From Thaumarchaeota archaeon casp-thauma3 (GTDB lineage: Archaea > Thermoproteota > Nitrososphaeria > Nitrososphaerales > Nitrosopumilaceae), in NCBI GenBank assembly GCA_001510275.1, contig LFEY01000027.1:1-49629 (forward strand): DNA of 49,629 bases, read 5' to 3'. Under the pieces are notes generated by a model. It worked only from the letters and a program-made list of their open reading frames with translations, had not been told where the DNA came from and did not search any database. This document shows, one piece after another, positions 1 to 8,716 of the stretch. The stretch's first letter is position 1; the number at the start of each line of letters is the position of its first letter. Both the position numbers and the translations under genes were made by a program.

Positions 1-514
1 CATATGCAGAATAGATGAGCATAACATGTCCATGTTTTAGTTCATAATCCCGTAGTGGCTTGAGTGTTTTCCTATATTCGTCTGAAATCTCTTGTAATGA
101 TTCTGCCATACTTTGAGATACTAGAATTTGATTGTTATTTGCAATATCCATTATTCTTTTTGCAATAATTATTCCAGACCCCCAAAATGATTTATTTTTA
201 TTAAAATCAATAAATGAAAAGCAATTTCCGTCATTTAGTCCGATTCTTATCTGAATAATATCTGAGGGTGCTTTTCCCATGTTAAATTCCTCAATTTTTT
301 TACACAATTCTATTGCAAGTCTTAATGGCTTGTCAATTCCTTGGAAAAATCCAATACACATGCCATCCCCTCCAGGAATCACAAAATATTCCTCTGAAGG
401 AATTTCTTGAAAGACTTTACATTCTTGCATTAATCTGTTAAAATCCTTGATTTTTTTTAACTGGATTTTAGTTGATAAATTTGGATCTGATGAACTAATT
501 GAATCTACAAACAT
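1..514 (-). CDS. Class III nucleotide-cyclase-like domain protein, partial (3' end outside the window)
   Basis: The minus strand is open from ATG at 514 (or TTG at 550) to the window edge, about 171 codons. The reading resembles an adenylate/guanylate cyclase homology domain. It starts with a strand carrying FVDSISSS, where cyclases have their first metal Asp. RIGLNDGNCF follows where cyclases have RIGIHxG, then WGSGIIIAKRIMDIA and ILVSQSMAE, which match the conserved helix and strand after the dimerisation arm. The end reads YELKHGHVMLIYS, close to the usual domain end, so little is probably missing. I infer a signalling or degenerate cyclase-like protein. The second metal Asp was not placed with confidence, so catalytic activity is uncertain. 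The upstream stop (563-565) limits the N terminus. Confidence 0.6.
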   Translation of the reverse strand, partial: MFVDSISSSDPNLSTKIQLKKIKDFNRLMQECKVFQEIPSEEYFVIPGGDGMCIGFFQGIDKPLRLAIELCKKIEEFNMGKAPSDIIQIRIGLNDGNCFSFIDFNKNKSFWGSGIIIAKRIMDIANNNQILVSQSMAESLQEISDEYRKTLKPLRDYELKHGHVMLIYSAY

Positions 515-646
515 GAAATTTGCATGAATTAGGTTTGGATTTTGGCTCAATGCTTTGATTTTTCAATATGTGAAATAAATGTGATCATCGAGCCTGATTT
601 GTGCTTGGTAGAAACTCTTTTAGAATAACATACTTGTTTTTTTACT

Positions 647-1087
647 ATGGGTATGGATTCTGAAAAGATTGCAGCAAGTTTTTTTGAACTATCAAGTGAG
701 CAAAGAATTCAGATACTTTATACAATTAAAGAAAAACCACTTACTCTTTCAAAATTAACAGAATCATTAGGTGCATCAAAATCTGAAGTTCATAGAAATA
801 TAACTAGAATGATAAAGTCTGGCTTGATTCAAAAAGATTCGGAATTGCATTTTCATTTAACACTTTATGGTAAAACTATTTGTGAACAAATTTCTTCTTT
901 GTTTTTTGTTCCTAACAATATACAGTTTTTCTCTAATCATACTTTTGGAAGAATCCTAAAATTATTCAAAATGACCATTATTAACGCTAGATATAACAGA
1001 TTTTTTATTTTTATATTAGTTAGTTCTATAATGATTGTTAGTTTTTCAAAGTCATCATTTAGTCAATTTACACCTAGTATTGGTTAA
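647..1087 (+). CDS. Short FilR1-like winged-helix transcriptional regulator, probably C-terminally truncated
   Basis: This 146-residue protein has an N-terminal winged HTH (about residues 5-75: helices around SSEQRIQILYTI, SKLTESLGASKSEVHRNITR, wing near LHFHLTLYG). An NHTFGRI segment follows at about 98-104. In full-length archaeal FilR1/methanogen-regulator-type proteins, as I remember them, a similar segment leads into a ligand-binding C-terminal domain, giving about 260-280 residues. Here that domain is absent. The tail is a hydrophobic stretch (about 118-134, FFIFILVSSIMIVSF) and the gene stops 50 bp before meaB. It may be a decayed regulator or a short membrane-tethered variant. Starts at 647 or 653 are both possible. 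Confidence 0.6.
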   Translation: MGMDSEKIAASFFELSSEQRIQILYTIKEKPLTLSKLTESLGASKSEVHRNITRMIKSGLIQKDSELHFHLTLYGKTICEQISSLFFVPNNIQFFSNHTFGRILKLFKMTIINARYNRFFIFILVSSIMIVSFSKSSFSQFTPSIG

Positions 1088-1137
1088 GTTAATAATATTA
1101 TACAAGATTTTATTGCACCTCTGAAACTTATTGTATA

Positions 1138-2055
1138 TTGACTCTACTTGGTGATTTAAAAAAAGGAAAACGTGGAGTAATTGCAAAAGCAATCTCTATT
1201 GTTGAAAATGATCCAAAGGAAGCAAAAAAACTGTTAAAGAAAATTTTCAAAGATTCTGGTAACTCTATAATCATTGGCATTACCGGACCTGCTGGTGCTG
1301 GAAAAAGTTCACTGATTAACAAAACTACAATTGCTATGAAAAAATTAGGCACAAAACCTGCCGTATTGGCAATTGACCCAACTAGCCATGTTACTGGCGG
1401 AGCAATACTAGGTGATAGAGTTAGAATGAGTGATTCTACTGATTCAGGTACATACATTCGAAGTATTGCATCACGTGGTTCCACTGGTGCAATATCGCAT
1501 TCACTTCGAAACAGCATTCGGATTTTAGAATATGCTGGATTCAATCCTATAATTATTGAAAGTGTTGGTGCAGGACAAACTGAAGTTGAAATCTCAAACA
1601 TTGCGGACATTACAGTTGTTGTGTTTAATCCTAATACTGGCGATAGTATTCAAACAATCAAAGCTGGTTTGACTGAAATTGGAGATATCTATCTTATAAA
1701 CAAAAGTGATCTTAGTGGAGCAAATCAATTATTTGATGCAGTACTAGACTTTATTGGAGATACAGAACGAAACCCAATAGTTCTAAAAACATCTGTGAAA
1801 AAAAATTCTGGAATTACGGTATTTGCAAAGACCCTCAAAGATATGATGGTATTAAAAAAGAAATCCAAGAAAGAAAAAGAACTAGAGCGACTTGAAGCAG
1901 AACTAAAAGATATTGTTTTAAACAACTTCAGAGAAAAGGTTGATGTTATGTTAAATTCTGATAAAGTATTTTCAAAATATCTAAAACAATTACAAACAAA
2001 AAAGATGGACCCATTTGAAGTAGGAGATAAAATTTCAAAATCTTTGTTAAAGTGA
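1138..2055 (+). CDS. meaB: Methylmalonyl-CoA mutase-associated GTPase MeaB/ArgK
   Basis: This 305-residue G3E-type P-loop GTPase protects and reloads the B12-dependent mutase encoded just downstream. Visible motifs are Walker A GPAGAGKSS at about residues 50-58, ESVGAGQ (G3 region) at about 141-147 and the NKSD guanine-specificity motif at about 188-191. The C-terminal helical part is rich in Lys and Glu, as in the dimerisation arm of MeaB. Translation appears to start at TTG 1138, because no ATG precedes the conserved N terminus. It ends 4 bp before the mutase large-subunit gene, so the two are almost certainly co-transcribed. Confidence 0.93.
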   Translation: MTLLGDLKKGKRGVIAKAISIVENDPKEAKKLLKKIFKDSGNSIIIGITGPAGAGKSSLINKTTIAMKKLGTKPAVLAIDPTSHVTGGAILGDRVRMSDSTDSGTYIRSIASRGSTGAISHSLRNSIRILEYAGFNPIIIESVGAGQTEVEISNIADITVVVFNPNTGDSIQTIKAGLTEIGDIYLINKSDLSGANQLFDAVLDFIGDTERNPIVLKTSVKKNSGITVFAKTLKDMMVLKKKSKKEKELERLEAELKDIVLNNFREKVDVMLNSDKVFSKYLKQLQTKKMDPFEVGDKISKSLLK

Positions 2056-2059
2056 TATT

Positions 2060-3658
2060 ATGGCAACAAAAAAAACATCAAAAGTAAAACCTGAAAAGAA
2101 ACTTTTCACTGATTCCTTGTTTACAGTAAAACGAATTTATCAAAAATCTTCTAAAAAGAAACCAATCGAAGATGCAGGAAAATATCCATTTACACGAGGT
2201 ATTCATCCTGAGATGTATCGTGAAAGATTTTGGACTATGCGTCAGTATTCTGGATTTGGTGATGCAAAACTTACCAATGAGCGATTCAAATTCATGCTTG
2301 AGAAAGGCCAAACTGGTCTTAGTATGGCCTTTGATCTTCCAACACAAATAGGGTATGATTCTGATTCTCCACAAGCAGAAGGTGAAGTAGGGAAAGTTGG
2401 AGTATCAATTACATCTATTAAAGACATGATGATTGCATTTGATGGAATCCCTCTTGGCAAAGTCAGCTCTTCTATGACGATTAACTCTACTGCATCAACA
2501 TTACTTGCATATTACATTGCAGTTGGCGAAGCACAGGGTTTCAAAAGTCATGAACTTCATGGAACCACTCAAAATGATATTTTAAAAGAATACATTGCAA
2601 GAAATACCTACATTTATCCTCCCCAACCCTCCATGCGATTAATTGGTGACATGATAGAGTACTGTGCAGAAAAAGTACCATCTTGGTATCCTGTTTCAAT
2701 ATCTGGATATCATATGAGAGAAGCTGGCTGTACTGCAACACAAGAAGTTGCATTTACTTTGGCAAATGCTATTGCATATATCCAAACTTGTTTGGATAAG
2801 GGATTAAAGATTGATGACTTTGCACCACGTCTTTCGTTCTTTTTTTGTTGTACTATAGAATTCTTTGAGGAAGCTGCAAAGTTTAGAGTTGCAAGAAAAG
2901 TTTATGCAAAAATTCTCAAAGAAATGTTTCATGCAAAAAACCCCCGATCAATTCAGTTAAAATTCCATACTCAAACTAGTGGTGAATCATTAACTGCTCA
3001 GCAACCTAATAACAATATTATCCGTGTTGCAATTCAGACCATGGCTGCAGTTATTGGTGGAACTCAATCACTTCATACAAACTCTAGAGATGAAGCACTG
3101 GCCCTTCCTACTCAAGAATCTGCAAAAATTGCCCTTAGAACACAACAAATTGTAGCCCATGAAAGTGGAATAACTAAAACTGCTGACCCTATGGGCGGTT
3201 CATACTACCTTGAAGAACTATGTGATCAAATCGAAGAAGGTGTCTGGAAATATCTCAAACAGATTCAAAAAATGGGTGGCTCTGTTAAAGCAATTGAGAA
3301 AGGATTCTTTCAATCAGAAATCAGGCAAAATGCATATCGTTTAAAGAAGGAAGCAGATAGTGGTGAGCGAATAATTGTCGGTGTAAACAAGTATGCAGAA
3401 GATGAAGAGCAACTAGAACTACTTCGAGTAGATGGTAGAATTGAAGTACAACAAAAAAAGGCACTCAAAGTATTACGTGTATCTAGAGACAAAAAGAAAT
3501 GGGAAAAAGCACTTTCTGCAATGAAAAGTGCAGCAGAGACTGAAGAAAATCTTATGCCTTACATAGTTACAGCTGCAAAAGCACTTGCTACAACTGGTGA
3601 GATTAGTAATACATTCCGAGAAGTATTTGGTGAATATCGTCCAAAAGAGGTCTTTTAG
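2060..3658 (+). CDS. mcmA1: Methylmalonyl-CoA mutase large (catalytic) subunit
   Basis: The 532-residue catalytic subunit carries the substrate-binding TIM barrel but no C-terminal B12 domain, which is usual for archaea that encode the cobalamin-binding subunit separately. Family signatures include YPFTRGIHPEMYRERFWTMR near the N terminus, GLSMAFDLPTQIGYDSD, the HGTTQNDILKEY stretch, and QTSGESLTAQQPNNNIIR around the active site. It interconverts methylmalonyl-CoA and succinyl-CoA. In thaumarchaea this is a step of the 3-hydroxypropionate/4-hydroxybutyrate cycle. It lies 4 bp after meaB, and the epimerase start codon follows its stop directly. The small B12-binding subunit gene is not in this window. 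Confidence 0.95.
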   Translation: MATKKTSKVKPEKKLFTDSLFTVKRIYQKSSKKKPIEDAGKYPFTRGIHPEMYRERFWTMRQYSGFGDAKLTNERFKFMLEKGQTGLSMAFDLPTQIGYDSDSPQAEGEVGKVGVSITSIKDMMIAFDGIPLGKVSSSMTINSTASTLLAYYIAVGEAQGFKSHELHGTTQNDILKEYIARNTYIYPPQPSMRLIGDMIEYCAEKVPSWYPVSISGYHMREAGCTATQEVAFTLANAIAYIQTCLDKGLKIDDFAPRLSFFFCCTIEFFEEAAKFRVARKVYAKILKEMFHAKNPRSIQLKFHTQTSGESLTAQQPNNNIIRVAIQTMAAVIGGTQSLHTNSRDEALALPTQESAKIALRTQQIVAHESGITKTADPMGGSYYLEELCDQIEEGVWKYLKQIQKMGGSVKAIEKGFFQSEIRQNAYRLKKEADSGERIIVGVNKYAEDEEQLELLRVDGRIEVQQKKALKVLRVSRDKKKWEKALSAMKSAAETEENLMPYIVTAAKALATTGEISNTFREVFGEYRPKEVF

Positions 3659-4057
3659 ATGAAAATTGATCACATTGCAATTGCAGTAAATGATGTAGAA
3701 GAATCAGCCAAAGTATACCAACAGGCCTTAGGTGTAGACAGTGTAGAATTTGAAACAGTAGAATCAGAAGGTGTTAAAGTTGCAATTATTCATTTAGAAA
3801 ATGGTCGTGTTGAGCTAATGCAGCCAACAAATGATGATTCTCCAATTAAAAAATTCCTAGATAAAAAAGGTCAAGGATTGCATCATATGGCTTTAGAGAC
3901 TGATAACATTGAAGGCGAAGTAGAAAGAATGGAGGGATGTGGAATTCAATTTCTAGGAAAAATAAGACCTGGCTCTGCAGGAACTAAAGTTACTTTTATT
4001 CACCCAAAATCACTTTACGGTGTATTGGCAGAACTTTGTTCTCATCCTAAAGAGTAA
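3659..4057 (+). CDS. mce: Methylmalonyl-CoA epimerase (VOC fold)
   Basis: This 132-residue glyoxalase/VOC-fold protein epimerises (S)- to (R)-methylmalonyl-CoA for the mutase upstream. Two beta-alpha-beta repeats are visible. Metal-ligand positions fit the family: His in KIDHIAIAV at the N terminus, His in GLHHMALETD near residue 78, and Glu in YGVLAEL near the C terminus. The ATG directly follows the mutase stop codon, so translation is probably coupled. Length is normal for the family. Confidence 0.93.
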   Translation: MKIDHIAIAVNDVEESAKVYQQALGVDSVEFETVESEGVKVAIIHLENGRVELMQPTNDDSPIKKFLDKKGQGLHHMALETDNIEGEVERMEGCGIQFLGKIRPGSAGTKVTFIHPKSLYGVLAELCSHPKE

Positions 4058-4615
4058 TCACTCCATCATTTTTAGAGTATCAGAAGCTGTAATAATTCCT
4101 ACAATCTTTGATTTCTTTGAAACTAGAATACACATAGAATATCTAATTAATTGAACAAGTACATTTGCTGGTGTATCATAGTCTACTATAGGTGGAACAG
4201 GATCCATGGTATCTGCTAGTTTTGCTTTTCTCAATCCGGCCTCTCCTAAATCTGCCAAGTGTTTTATAATTCCATTTTCAGATATTATACCAACAATCTC
4301 TGAATTATCAAAAACAGGAATCTGACTAATTGATAATTCATGCATCTTTTTGATTGCATCGTGAAGTGTATTTGTTGGCTTTAACTTTACAATATCTTTA
4401 CTGCAAAAATCCCCTGCAATATGTGATGATGACTCTCCTTCTAATTTTGCAAGATTCTCAAAAATCTTCTTTGCAGTATTATAGCTTGGCTGACTTCTCC
4501 CTGATTCAATCTGGTTAATCATTGAGGTGCTAACTCCTGTTATATTGGCAAGTTTTTTCTGGGTAATGCCTAACTTTTTTCTTATCTGCTTAATTGAATC
4601 AATTCTAGGTAGCAC
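4058..4615 (-). CDS. XRE-family HTH regulator with a CBS-domain pair
   Basis: This 185-residue protein has an N-terminal lambda-repressor-type HTH (about residues 5-60: IRKKLGITQKKLANITGVS, then MINQIESGRSQPS as recognition region). Two CBS motifs follow (about 70-120 and 130-185; signature stretches SISQIPVFDNSEIVGIISEN and CILVSKKSKIVGIITASD). CBS pairs usually bind adenine nucleotides or related ligands, so a ligand-responsive transcription factor is the natural inference. HTH-CBS fusions are common in archaea. It converges on mce with its stop directly abutting. Its target is not evident from the sequence. Confidence 0.85.
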   Translation of the reverse strand: MLPRIDSIKQIRKKLGITQKKLANITGVSTSMINQIESGRSQPSYNTAKKIFENLAKLEGESSSHIAGDFCSKDIVKLKPTNTLHDAIKKMHELSISQIPVFDNSEIVGIISENGIIKHLADLGEAGLRKAKLADTMDPVPPIVDYDTPANVLVQLIRYSMCILVSKKSKIVGIITASDTLKMME

Positions 4616-4727
4616 TTCGTTTAGAAATAGGGTTGATTGGTTTTAAAACATACTCTTTTGTAGATTGGATTCGTGTGCATTTCTTCAATTTCATCTATAA
4701 TGTGTAGTAGAAAAAAGAGTTTAGAAT

Positions 4728-4970
4728 CTAATCATCAGATGTGGAACTAACTTCCAAGATATAATCACATTTGTAGCCATATTTGTCATGATGTTTCTTA
4801 ATAGCTTCTTTGTCAGGAGCTTCTAAAAAACAGTACATCTTGTCTTCGTCCTCACTAAAAATTAAGTTTAGATGAGTTACACCAAATTCATCTTTTGGTG
4901 AATCCTGCAATTTTTTCAGAGTTTCTGGATTAGCACCTTTTAGAGGATGTGAATCTAGGAATTTTGGCAT
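4728..4970 (-). CDS. DUF4242-family (SCO4226-like, nickel-binding-type) small protein
   Basis: The protein has 80 residues with the ferredoxin-like pattern of DUF4242: MPKFLDSHPLKG at the N terminus, a central THLNLIFSEDEDKMYCFLEAPDKEAI and KHHDKYGYKCDYILEV at the end. SCO4226 of this family binds nickel; metal binding here is inferred from family only. The gene is divergent from the phasin-like gene. A TATA-like stretch at about 4993-5004, read on the minus strand, is roughly 28 bp from the ATG, so the mRNA is probably leaderless. The two genes share the repeat-rich region 5002-5051. Confidence 0.7.
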   Translation of the reverse strand: MPKFLDSHPLKGANPETLKKLQDSPKDEFGVTHLNLIFSEDEDKMYCFLEAPDKEAIKKHHDKYGYKCDYILEVSSTSDD

Positions 4971-5001
4971 ACGAAAAATATGTTATTACACATTTTATAT
5001 A

Positions 5002-5051
5002 TATTGGTGTTGATAACCAATAATTACCATTCATTACCAATAGTATATATA
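5002..5051. promoter_or_regulatory. Divergent promoter with three helically phased ACCAATA-like repeats and an inverted half
   Basis: Three direct 10-bp units lie head to tail: ACCAATAATT (5016-5025), ACCATTCATT (5026-5035) and ACCAATAGTA (5036-5045). An inverted copy, TATTGGT (5002-5008), forms a 7-bp dyad with 5016-5022. The TATA box TATATATA (5044-5051) of the plus-strand gene follows about 25 bp before its ATG (5073). On the minus side an A/T-rich TATA stretch (4993-5004) serves the DUF4242 gene. The 10-bp period places every repeat on the same DNA face, so cooperative regulator binding is plausible. Confidence 0.55.
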
Positions 5052-5072
5052 CCGGGTACGATTAAGCATGGT

Positions 5073-5510
5073 ATGAGCACACAATCACAAACAAGCAAGA
5101 GCACTCAAACTCCTGCAAACAATGTATATTCATTGTACACACAAAATGTTCAAAAATACTTTGAAAATATCTCAAAAATCACCCCGCAATATTTTCAATC
5201 TATTACACAATTGCAAGAAGAATGTATGAAAACATGCGAAAAAACAATCAATGCTTCAGTATCTATGCAACAAGAATTTGCAAAAAAAACTGGTATTTCA
5301 ACTGATATTCCAGAAGCTGCAAGAACTGTAATCACAGATACCAACAAGCAAATTGTTCAAGCAAGTACAATAAACAATCAATTGACAAAAACCACAGTTG
5401 ATGCAACAGTACAAAACATCAGAACATTCGGCGATAACGTAAACGCATTTGTTGAATTGAATAAAAATATTATCCAGTCATGGATAACCCCATTCACACT
5501 AAAAAACTAG
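5073..5510 (+). CDS. Phasin-like helical protein
   Basis: A 145-residue, Gln/Thr/Asn-rich protein without signal peptide or membrane segment. It reads as mostly amphipathic helix with long heptad-like stretches (for example NVQKYFENISKITPQYFQS and IRTFGDNVNAFVELNKNII). This composition and length resemble phasins, which coat polyhydroxyalkanoate granules. Thaumarchaea commonly encode PhaC/PhaE, but no such gene is in this window, so the call rests on general resemblance. ATG 5073 was chosen over upstream in-frame starts because the TATA box ends at 5051. A structural or stress protein remains possible. Confidence 0.45.
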   Translation: MSTQSQTSKSTQTPANNVYSLYTQNVQKYFENISKITPQYFQSITQLQEECMKTCEKTINASVSMQQEFAKKTGISTDIPEAARTVITDTNKQIVQASTINNQLTKTTVDATVQNIRTFGDNVNAFVELNKNIIQSWITPFTLKN

Positions 5511-5578
5511 TGTGATTGATTTTTTTTCTGATTTTTGTATGAACTTAAGGATTTAGATAAATAAGGAGATGAAAAGAA

Positions 5579-5944
5579 CTGAAAATTTTAGGAATTGATG
5601 ATAACGAGGATTTACTTCAACTGATGGAAATGGCTTTGAGCACCGGAGGACATGAATATGAATCCACTAACGGTGGAAAATATGGATTAGAATTAATTCG
5701 AAAACAAGATTTTGACGTAGTTTTGTTAGATCTTTCAATGCCTGATTTTAGTGGACTAGATGTATTAGATGCCCTTGTAAATGATGGTATTATTAACAAA
5801 CAAAAAATAGTAGTCTGTTCTGCTTCACCTCAATCAGAAGAAGAAACTAAATCTCTTATCGAAAAAGGAGTACATTCAATCTTGTCAAAACCTCTAGATC
5901 CAGATGTACTTTTGAACCATATGGAAAAAATAAATTCAGAGTAA
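5579..5944 (+). CDS. Single-domain response regulator (CheY-like receiver)
   Basis: A stand-alone receiver domain of about 121 residues. The acidic pair is in GIDDNEDLL, the phosphoacceptor Asp in VVLLDLSMP, the conserved Ser/Thr region in VCSAS and the conserved Lys in LSKPLD. No output domain follows. To include the first beta strand (KILGIDD) translation must start upstream of ATG 5624. The only candidate in frame before the TGA at 5570-5572 is CTG 5579, preceded by GGAG at 5565-5568. An out-of-frame ATG at 5569 opens a nine-codon frame. No histidine kinase is adjacent. Confidence 0.75.
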   Translation: MKILGIDDNEDLLQLMEMALSTGGHEYESTNGGKYGLELIRKQDFDVVLLDLSMPDFSGLDVLDALVNDGIINKQKIVVCSASPQSEEETKSLIEKGVHSILSKPLDPDVLLNHMEKINSE

Positions 5945-6016
5945 ATTATCTCATTTTCTCAGATTTTTGTCAATGTATAATCATAGTAAGATTATCTAGT
6001 TCTTTGGTATCTCACT

Positions 6017-8686
6017 TTATTTTTTCTTTAATTTTGTCTTTTTTGGTTGCTCTATTGCTGCTTGAGCTGCTGCAACAATTGCAATTGGAATTCTGTGTGG
6101 TGATGCACTTACATAACTAAGATCTTGACTGTGGCAGAACTTTATTGAATTTGGGTCTCCTCCATGCTCTCCACATATTCCAATCTCCATATTTGGTCTG
6201 GCTTTACGTCCCATACCAATACCTATTTTCATTAAGATACCAACCCCTTTTTCATCAATTGATTGAAATGGATTTCTTTCAAGTAGTTCTTTTTCCATGT
6301 ATTCTGGAAGGAATTTTCCTTCTACGTCTTCTCTGCTGAAACTAAATGTTCCTTGTGTGAGGTCATTTGTTCCAAAACTAAAGAATTCAGCCGTACTTAC
6401 AAGTTCATCTGCAGTTAATGCTGCTCTTACTACTTCAATCATAGTTCCAAAGTTAATCTTTAGTTTCATTTTGTGTTTTGATTCCATCTCTTTTTTAATC
6501 GAATCATAAATTTTCTTTATATGATTTAGTTCAGCAATACTGCTAATTTGTGGTATCATAATTTGTGGATGAGCTTTAACTTTTTTCTTTGTTAATTCTA
6601 CTAGTGCTTCAAAGACTGCTCTAATTTGCATCTCGTAAATTTCTGGGTATGTAATTCCAACTCTAACTCCTCTATGCCCCATCATTGGGTTTACTTCTGC
6701 AAGTTCTCTTGCTCTTTTTAGAATAATTTTTGCTTCTTTGATTTCACTTGTTGCATTTTTTAATTCTAATCTGTGAATCTTTTCTGATAGTTCTTCAGGA
6801 TTTGGCAAGAACTCATGTAATGGTGGATCTAATAGTCTAATTGTAACCTCATATCCTTCCATTGCTTGTAGGATTTCAATGAAATCACTCTTTTGTAATT
6901 CACCTAGTTTTTTTAGAATCTTACTTCTGTCTTCAATGTTTTCAGCCATAATCATATCTACAAACAAATCGATTCTATCTTTTCCATTAAACATTCTCTC
7001 TGTTCTACACAAACCAATTCCTTGACCTCCAAACTGTCTTGCAAGTTTTGCACCTTCTGGTGTGTCTGCGTTTGCTCTGATTCCCATCTTCTTTGCCTTT
7101 TGAGCCCATTCCAAAATTTGTGTAAAGTCTGATGTAATTTTGGGTTCTATTGTTGGAATGTCTCCAATGTATACAATCCCAGAACTTCCATCAATTGTAA
7201 TAGCGTCTCCTTCATGGACTATTTTTCCATCAACACTGCACTGTTTATTGTCATAATCTAATTTCAAATTAGAACACCCTACAATGCATGGCTTGCCCAT
7301 TCCTCTGGCTACCACTGCTGCATGAGATGTTTTGCCCCCTCTACTAGTTAGAATGCCTACTGACTCAAAGAATGCAGGAACGTCTTCTGGCTTTGTCTCT
7401 TCTCTAATTAGAATAACTTTGGCACCATTTTCTCCCATGGCTGTTGCCCTTTTAACATCAAATACTGCAATTCCACTTGCAGCTCCTGGTGATGCTGCAA
7501 TCCCCTTTACTAACTGTGTGAAGTTTTTAATGGCTTTAGGATCCATTGTTCTGTGAAGTAATTGTTCTAATTGCTCTGCCTGAAGTCTTGTTAATGCCTT
7601 GTTTTTATCAATTAATTTTTCTTTAACCATATCCACTGACGTCTTAATCATTGCGGCTGCATTCATCTTTGCATTTCTTGTTTGAAGTAAGTAGAACTTT
7701 CCTTGTTCAATTGTAAATTCAATGTCTTGTGGTTCTTTGTAATGTCTTTCTAATTTTTCACAAGTCTTTGCTAATTGTTTGTATGATTCAGGAAGTTCTT
7801 TTTTCATTCCATCTACTTGCTTTCCAGTTCTTACTCCTGCAACTACATCTTCGCCTTGAGCATTAATTAGATATTCCCCGTAAATATGACGTGCTCCATC
7901 TTCTGGGCTTCTTGTAAACACAACACCTGTTGCACTATCTTCTCCCATATTTCCAAATACCATGGATACAATGTTTACTGCAGTACCATCTGCAACATCT
8001 TTTGTAATGTTATTTTTCTCTCTGTACACTATAGCTCTTTCTCCCATCCAACTTCCAAATACTGCTTTAATTGCAAGCTCAACTTGTTCTGTAGGATTAG
8101 TTGGGAATTTTTTTCCAGTATGTTTTTCACAAATTTCCTTGTATTGTAAAACAATTTTTTTAAGAGAATCAACATTTAGTTCACTGTCTTCAGTTACTTT
8201 TTGTTTTTCTTTTGCAGAATTTAATACATCATCAAATTTTTTATCATCTACGCCAAATACAACTTTTCCAAATAACTGAATGAATCTACGATAAGAATCC
8301 CATGCAAATCTTTCATTATTACTTTTCTTGGATAGTCCAATTACTGTCTGATCATTTAGCCCTAAATTCAAAATGGTATCCATCATTCCTGGCATTGATA
8401 TTGCTGCCCCTGATCTGACTGAAACTAGTAATGGATTTTCATTTGAATTCCATTTTTTTCCTGTTCTTTTTTCAATTTTTACAATGTTCTTTTTTACATC
8501 TGCCATGAGTGTTTTTGGCAGTTTTTTGTTATTTTCATAATATTTTTTACAAACTTCAGTAGTAATTGTAAATCCTGGTGGAACTGGTAGTTTTAGTCTG
8601 GTCATCTCACATAGACCTGCTCCTTTTCCTCCTAGGAGTTTTTTGTTTTTGCCATCCCCTTCGTCATAAAAGTAAACTAGTTTCAT
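6017..8686 (-). CDS. ppdK: Pyruvate, phosphate dikinase
   Basis: This 889-residue enzyme interconverts pyruvate, ATP and phosphate with PEP, AMP and pyrophosphate, feeding gluconeogenesis from the carbon-fixation cycle. Domains in order are an N-terminal ATP-grasp nucleotide-binding domain (LLGGKGAGLCEMTRL near residue 18), a central swivelling phosphohistidine domain with GGKTSHAAVVARGMGKPC near residue 450 (the His accepts phosphate), and a C-terminal PEP/pyruvate TIM barrel with GLCRTERMF, MGHRGVR and FFSFGTNDLTQ. Length is normal. It is the last gene of a minus-strand run and starts 30 bp after tpiA. Confidence 0.96.
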   Translation of the reverse strand: MKLVYFYDEGDGKNKKLLGGKGAGLCEMTRLKLPVPPGFTITTEVCKKYYENNKKLPKTLMADVKKNIVKIEKRTGKKWNSNENPLLVSVRSGAAISMPGMMDTILNLGLNDQTVIGLSKKSNNERFAWDSYRRFIQLFGKVVFGVDDKKFDDVLNSAKEKQKVTEDSELNVDSLKKIVLQYKEICEKHTGKKFPTNPTEQVELAIKAVFGSWMGERAIVYREKNNITKDVADGTAVNIVSMVFGNMGEDSATGVVFTRSPEDGARHIYGEYLINAQGEDVVAGVRTGKQVDGMKKELPESYKQLAKTCEKLERHYKEPQDIEFTIEQGKFYLLQTRNAKMNAAAMIKTSVDMVKEKLIDKNKALTRLQAEQLEQLLHRTMDPKAIKNFTQLVKGIAASPGAASGIAVFDVKRATAMGENGAKVILIREETKPEDVPAFFESVGILTSRGGKTSHAAVVARGMGKPCIVGCSNLKLDYDNKQCSVDGKIVHEGDAITIDGSSGIVYIGDIPTIEPKITSDFTQILEWAQKAKKMGIRANADTPEGAKLARQFGGQGIGLCRTERMFNGKDRIDLFVDMIMAENIEDRSKILKKLGELQKSDFIEILQAMEGYEVTIRLLDPPLHEFLPNPEELSEKIHRLELKNATSEIKEAKIILKRARELAEVNPMMGHRGVRVGITYPEIYEMQIRAVFEALVELTKKKVKAHPQIMIPQISSIAELNHIKKIYDSIKKEMESKHKMKLKINFGTMIEVVRAALTADELVSTAEFFSFGTNDLTQGTFSFSREDVEGKFLPEYMEKELLERNPFQSIDEKGVGILMKIGIGMGRKARPNMEIGICGEHGGDPNSIKFCHSQDLSYVSASPHRIPIAIVAAAQAAIEQPKKTKLKKK

Positions 8687-8716
8687 TTTTACGAAACTAA
8701 TCCCAAAAAGGGGGTA

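Noticed and set aside
1128-1610. A minus-strand gene opposite meaB
   Set aside because: It is a shadow of the meaB coding sequence; the plus-strand frame has clear GTPase motifs.
4980-5072. A longer N terminus for the phasin-like protein
   Set aside because: The in-frame extension would run through the repeat array and the TATA box.
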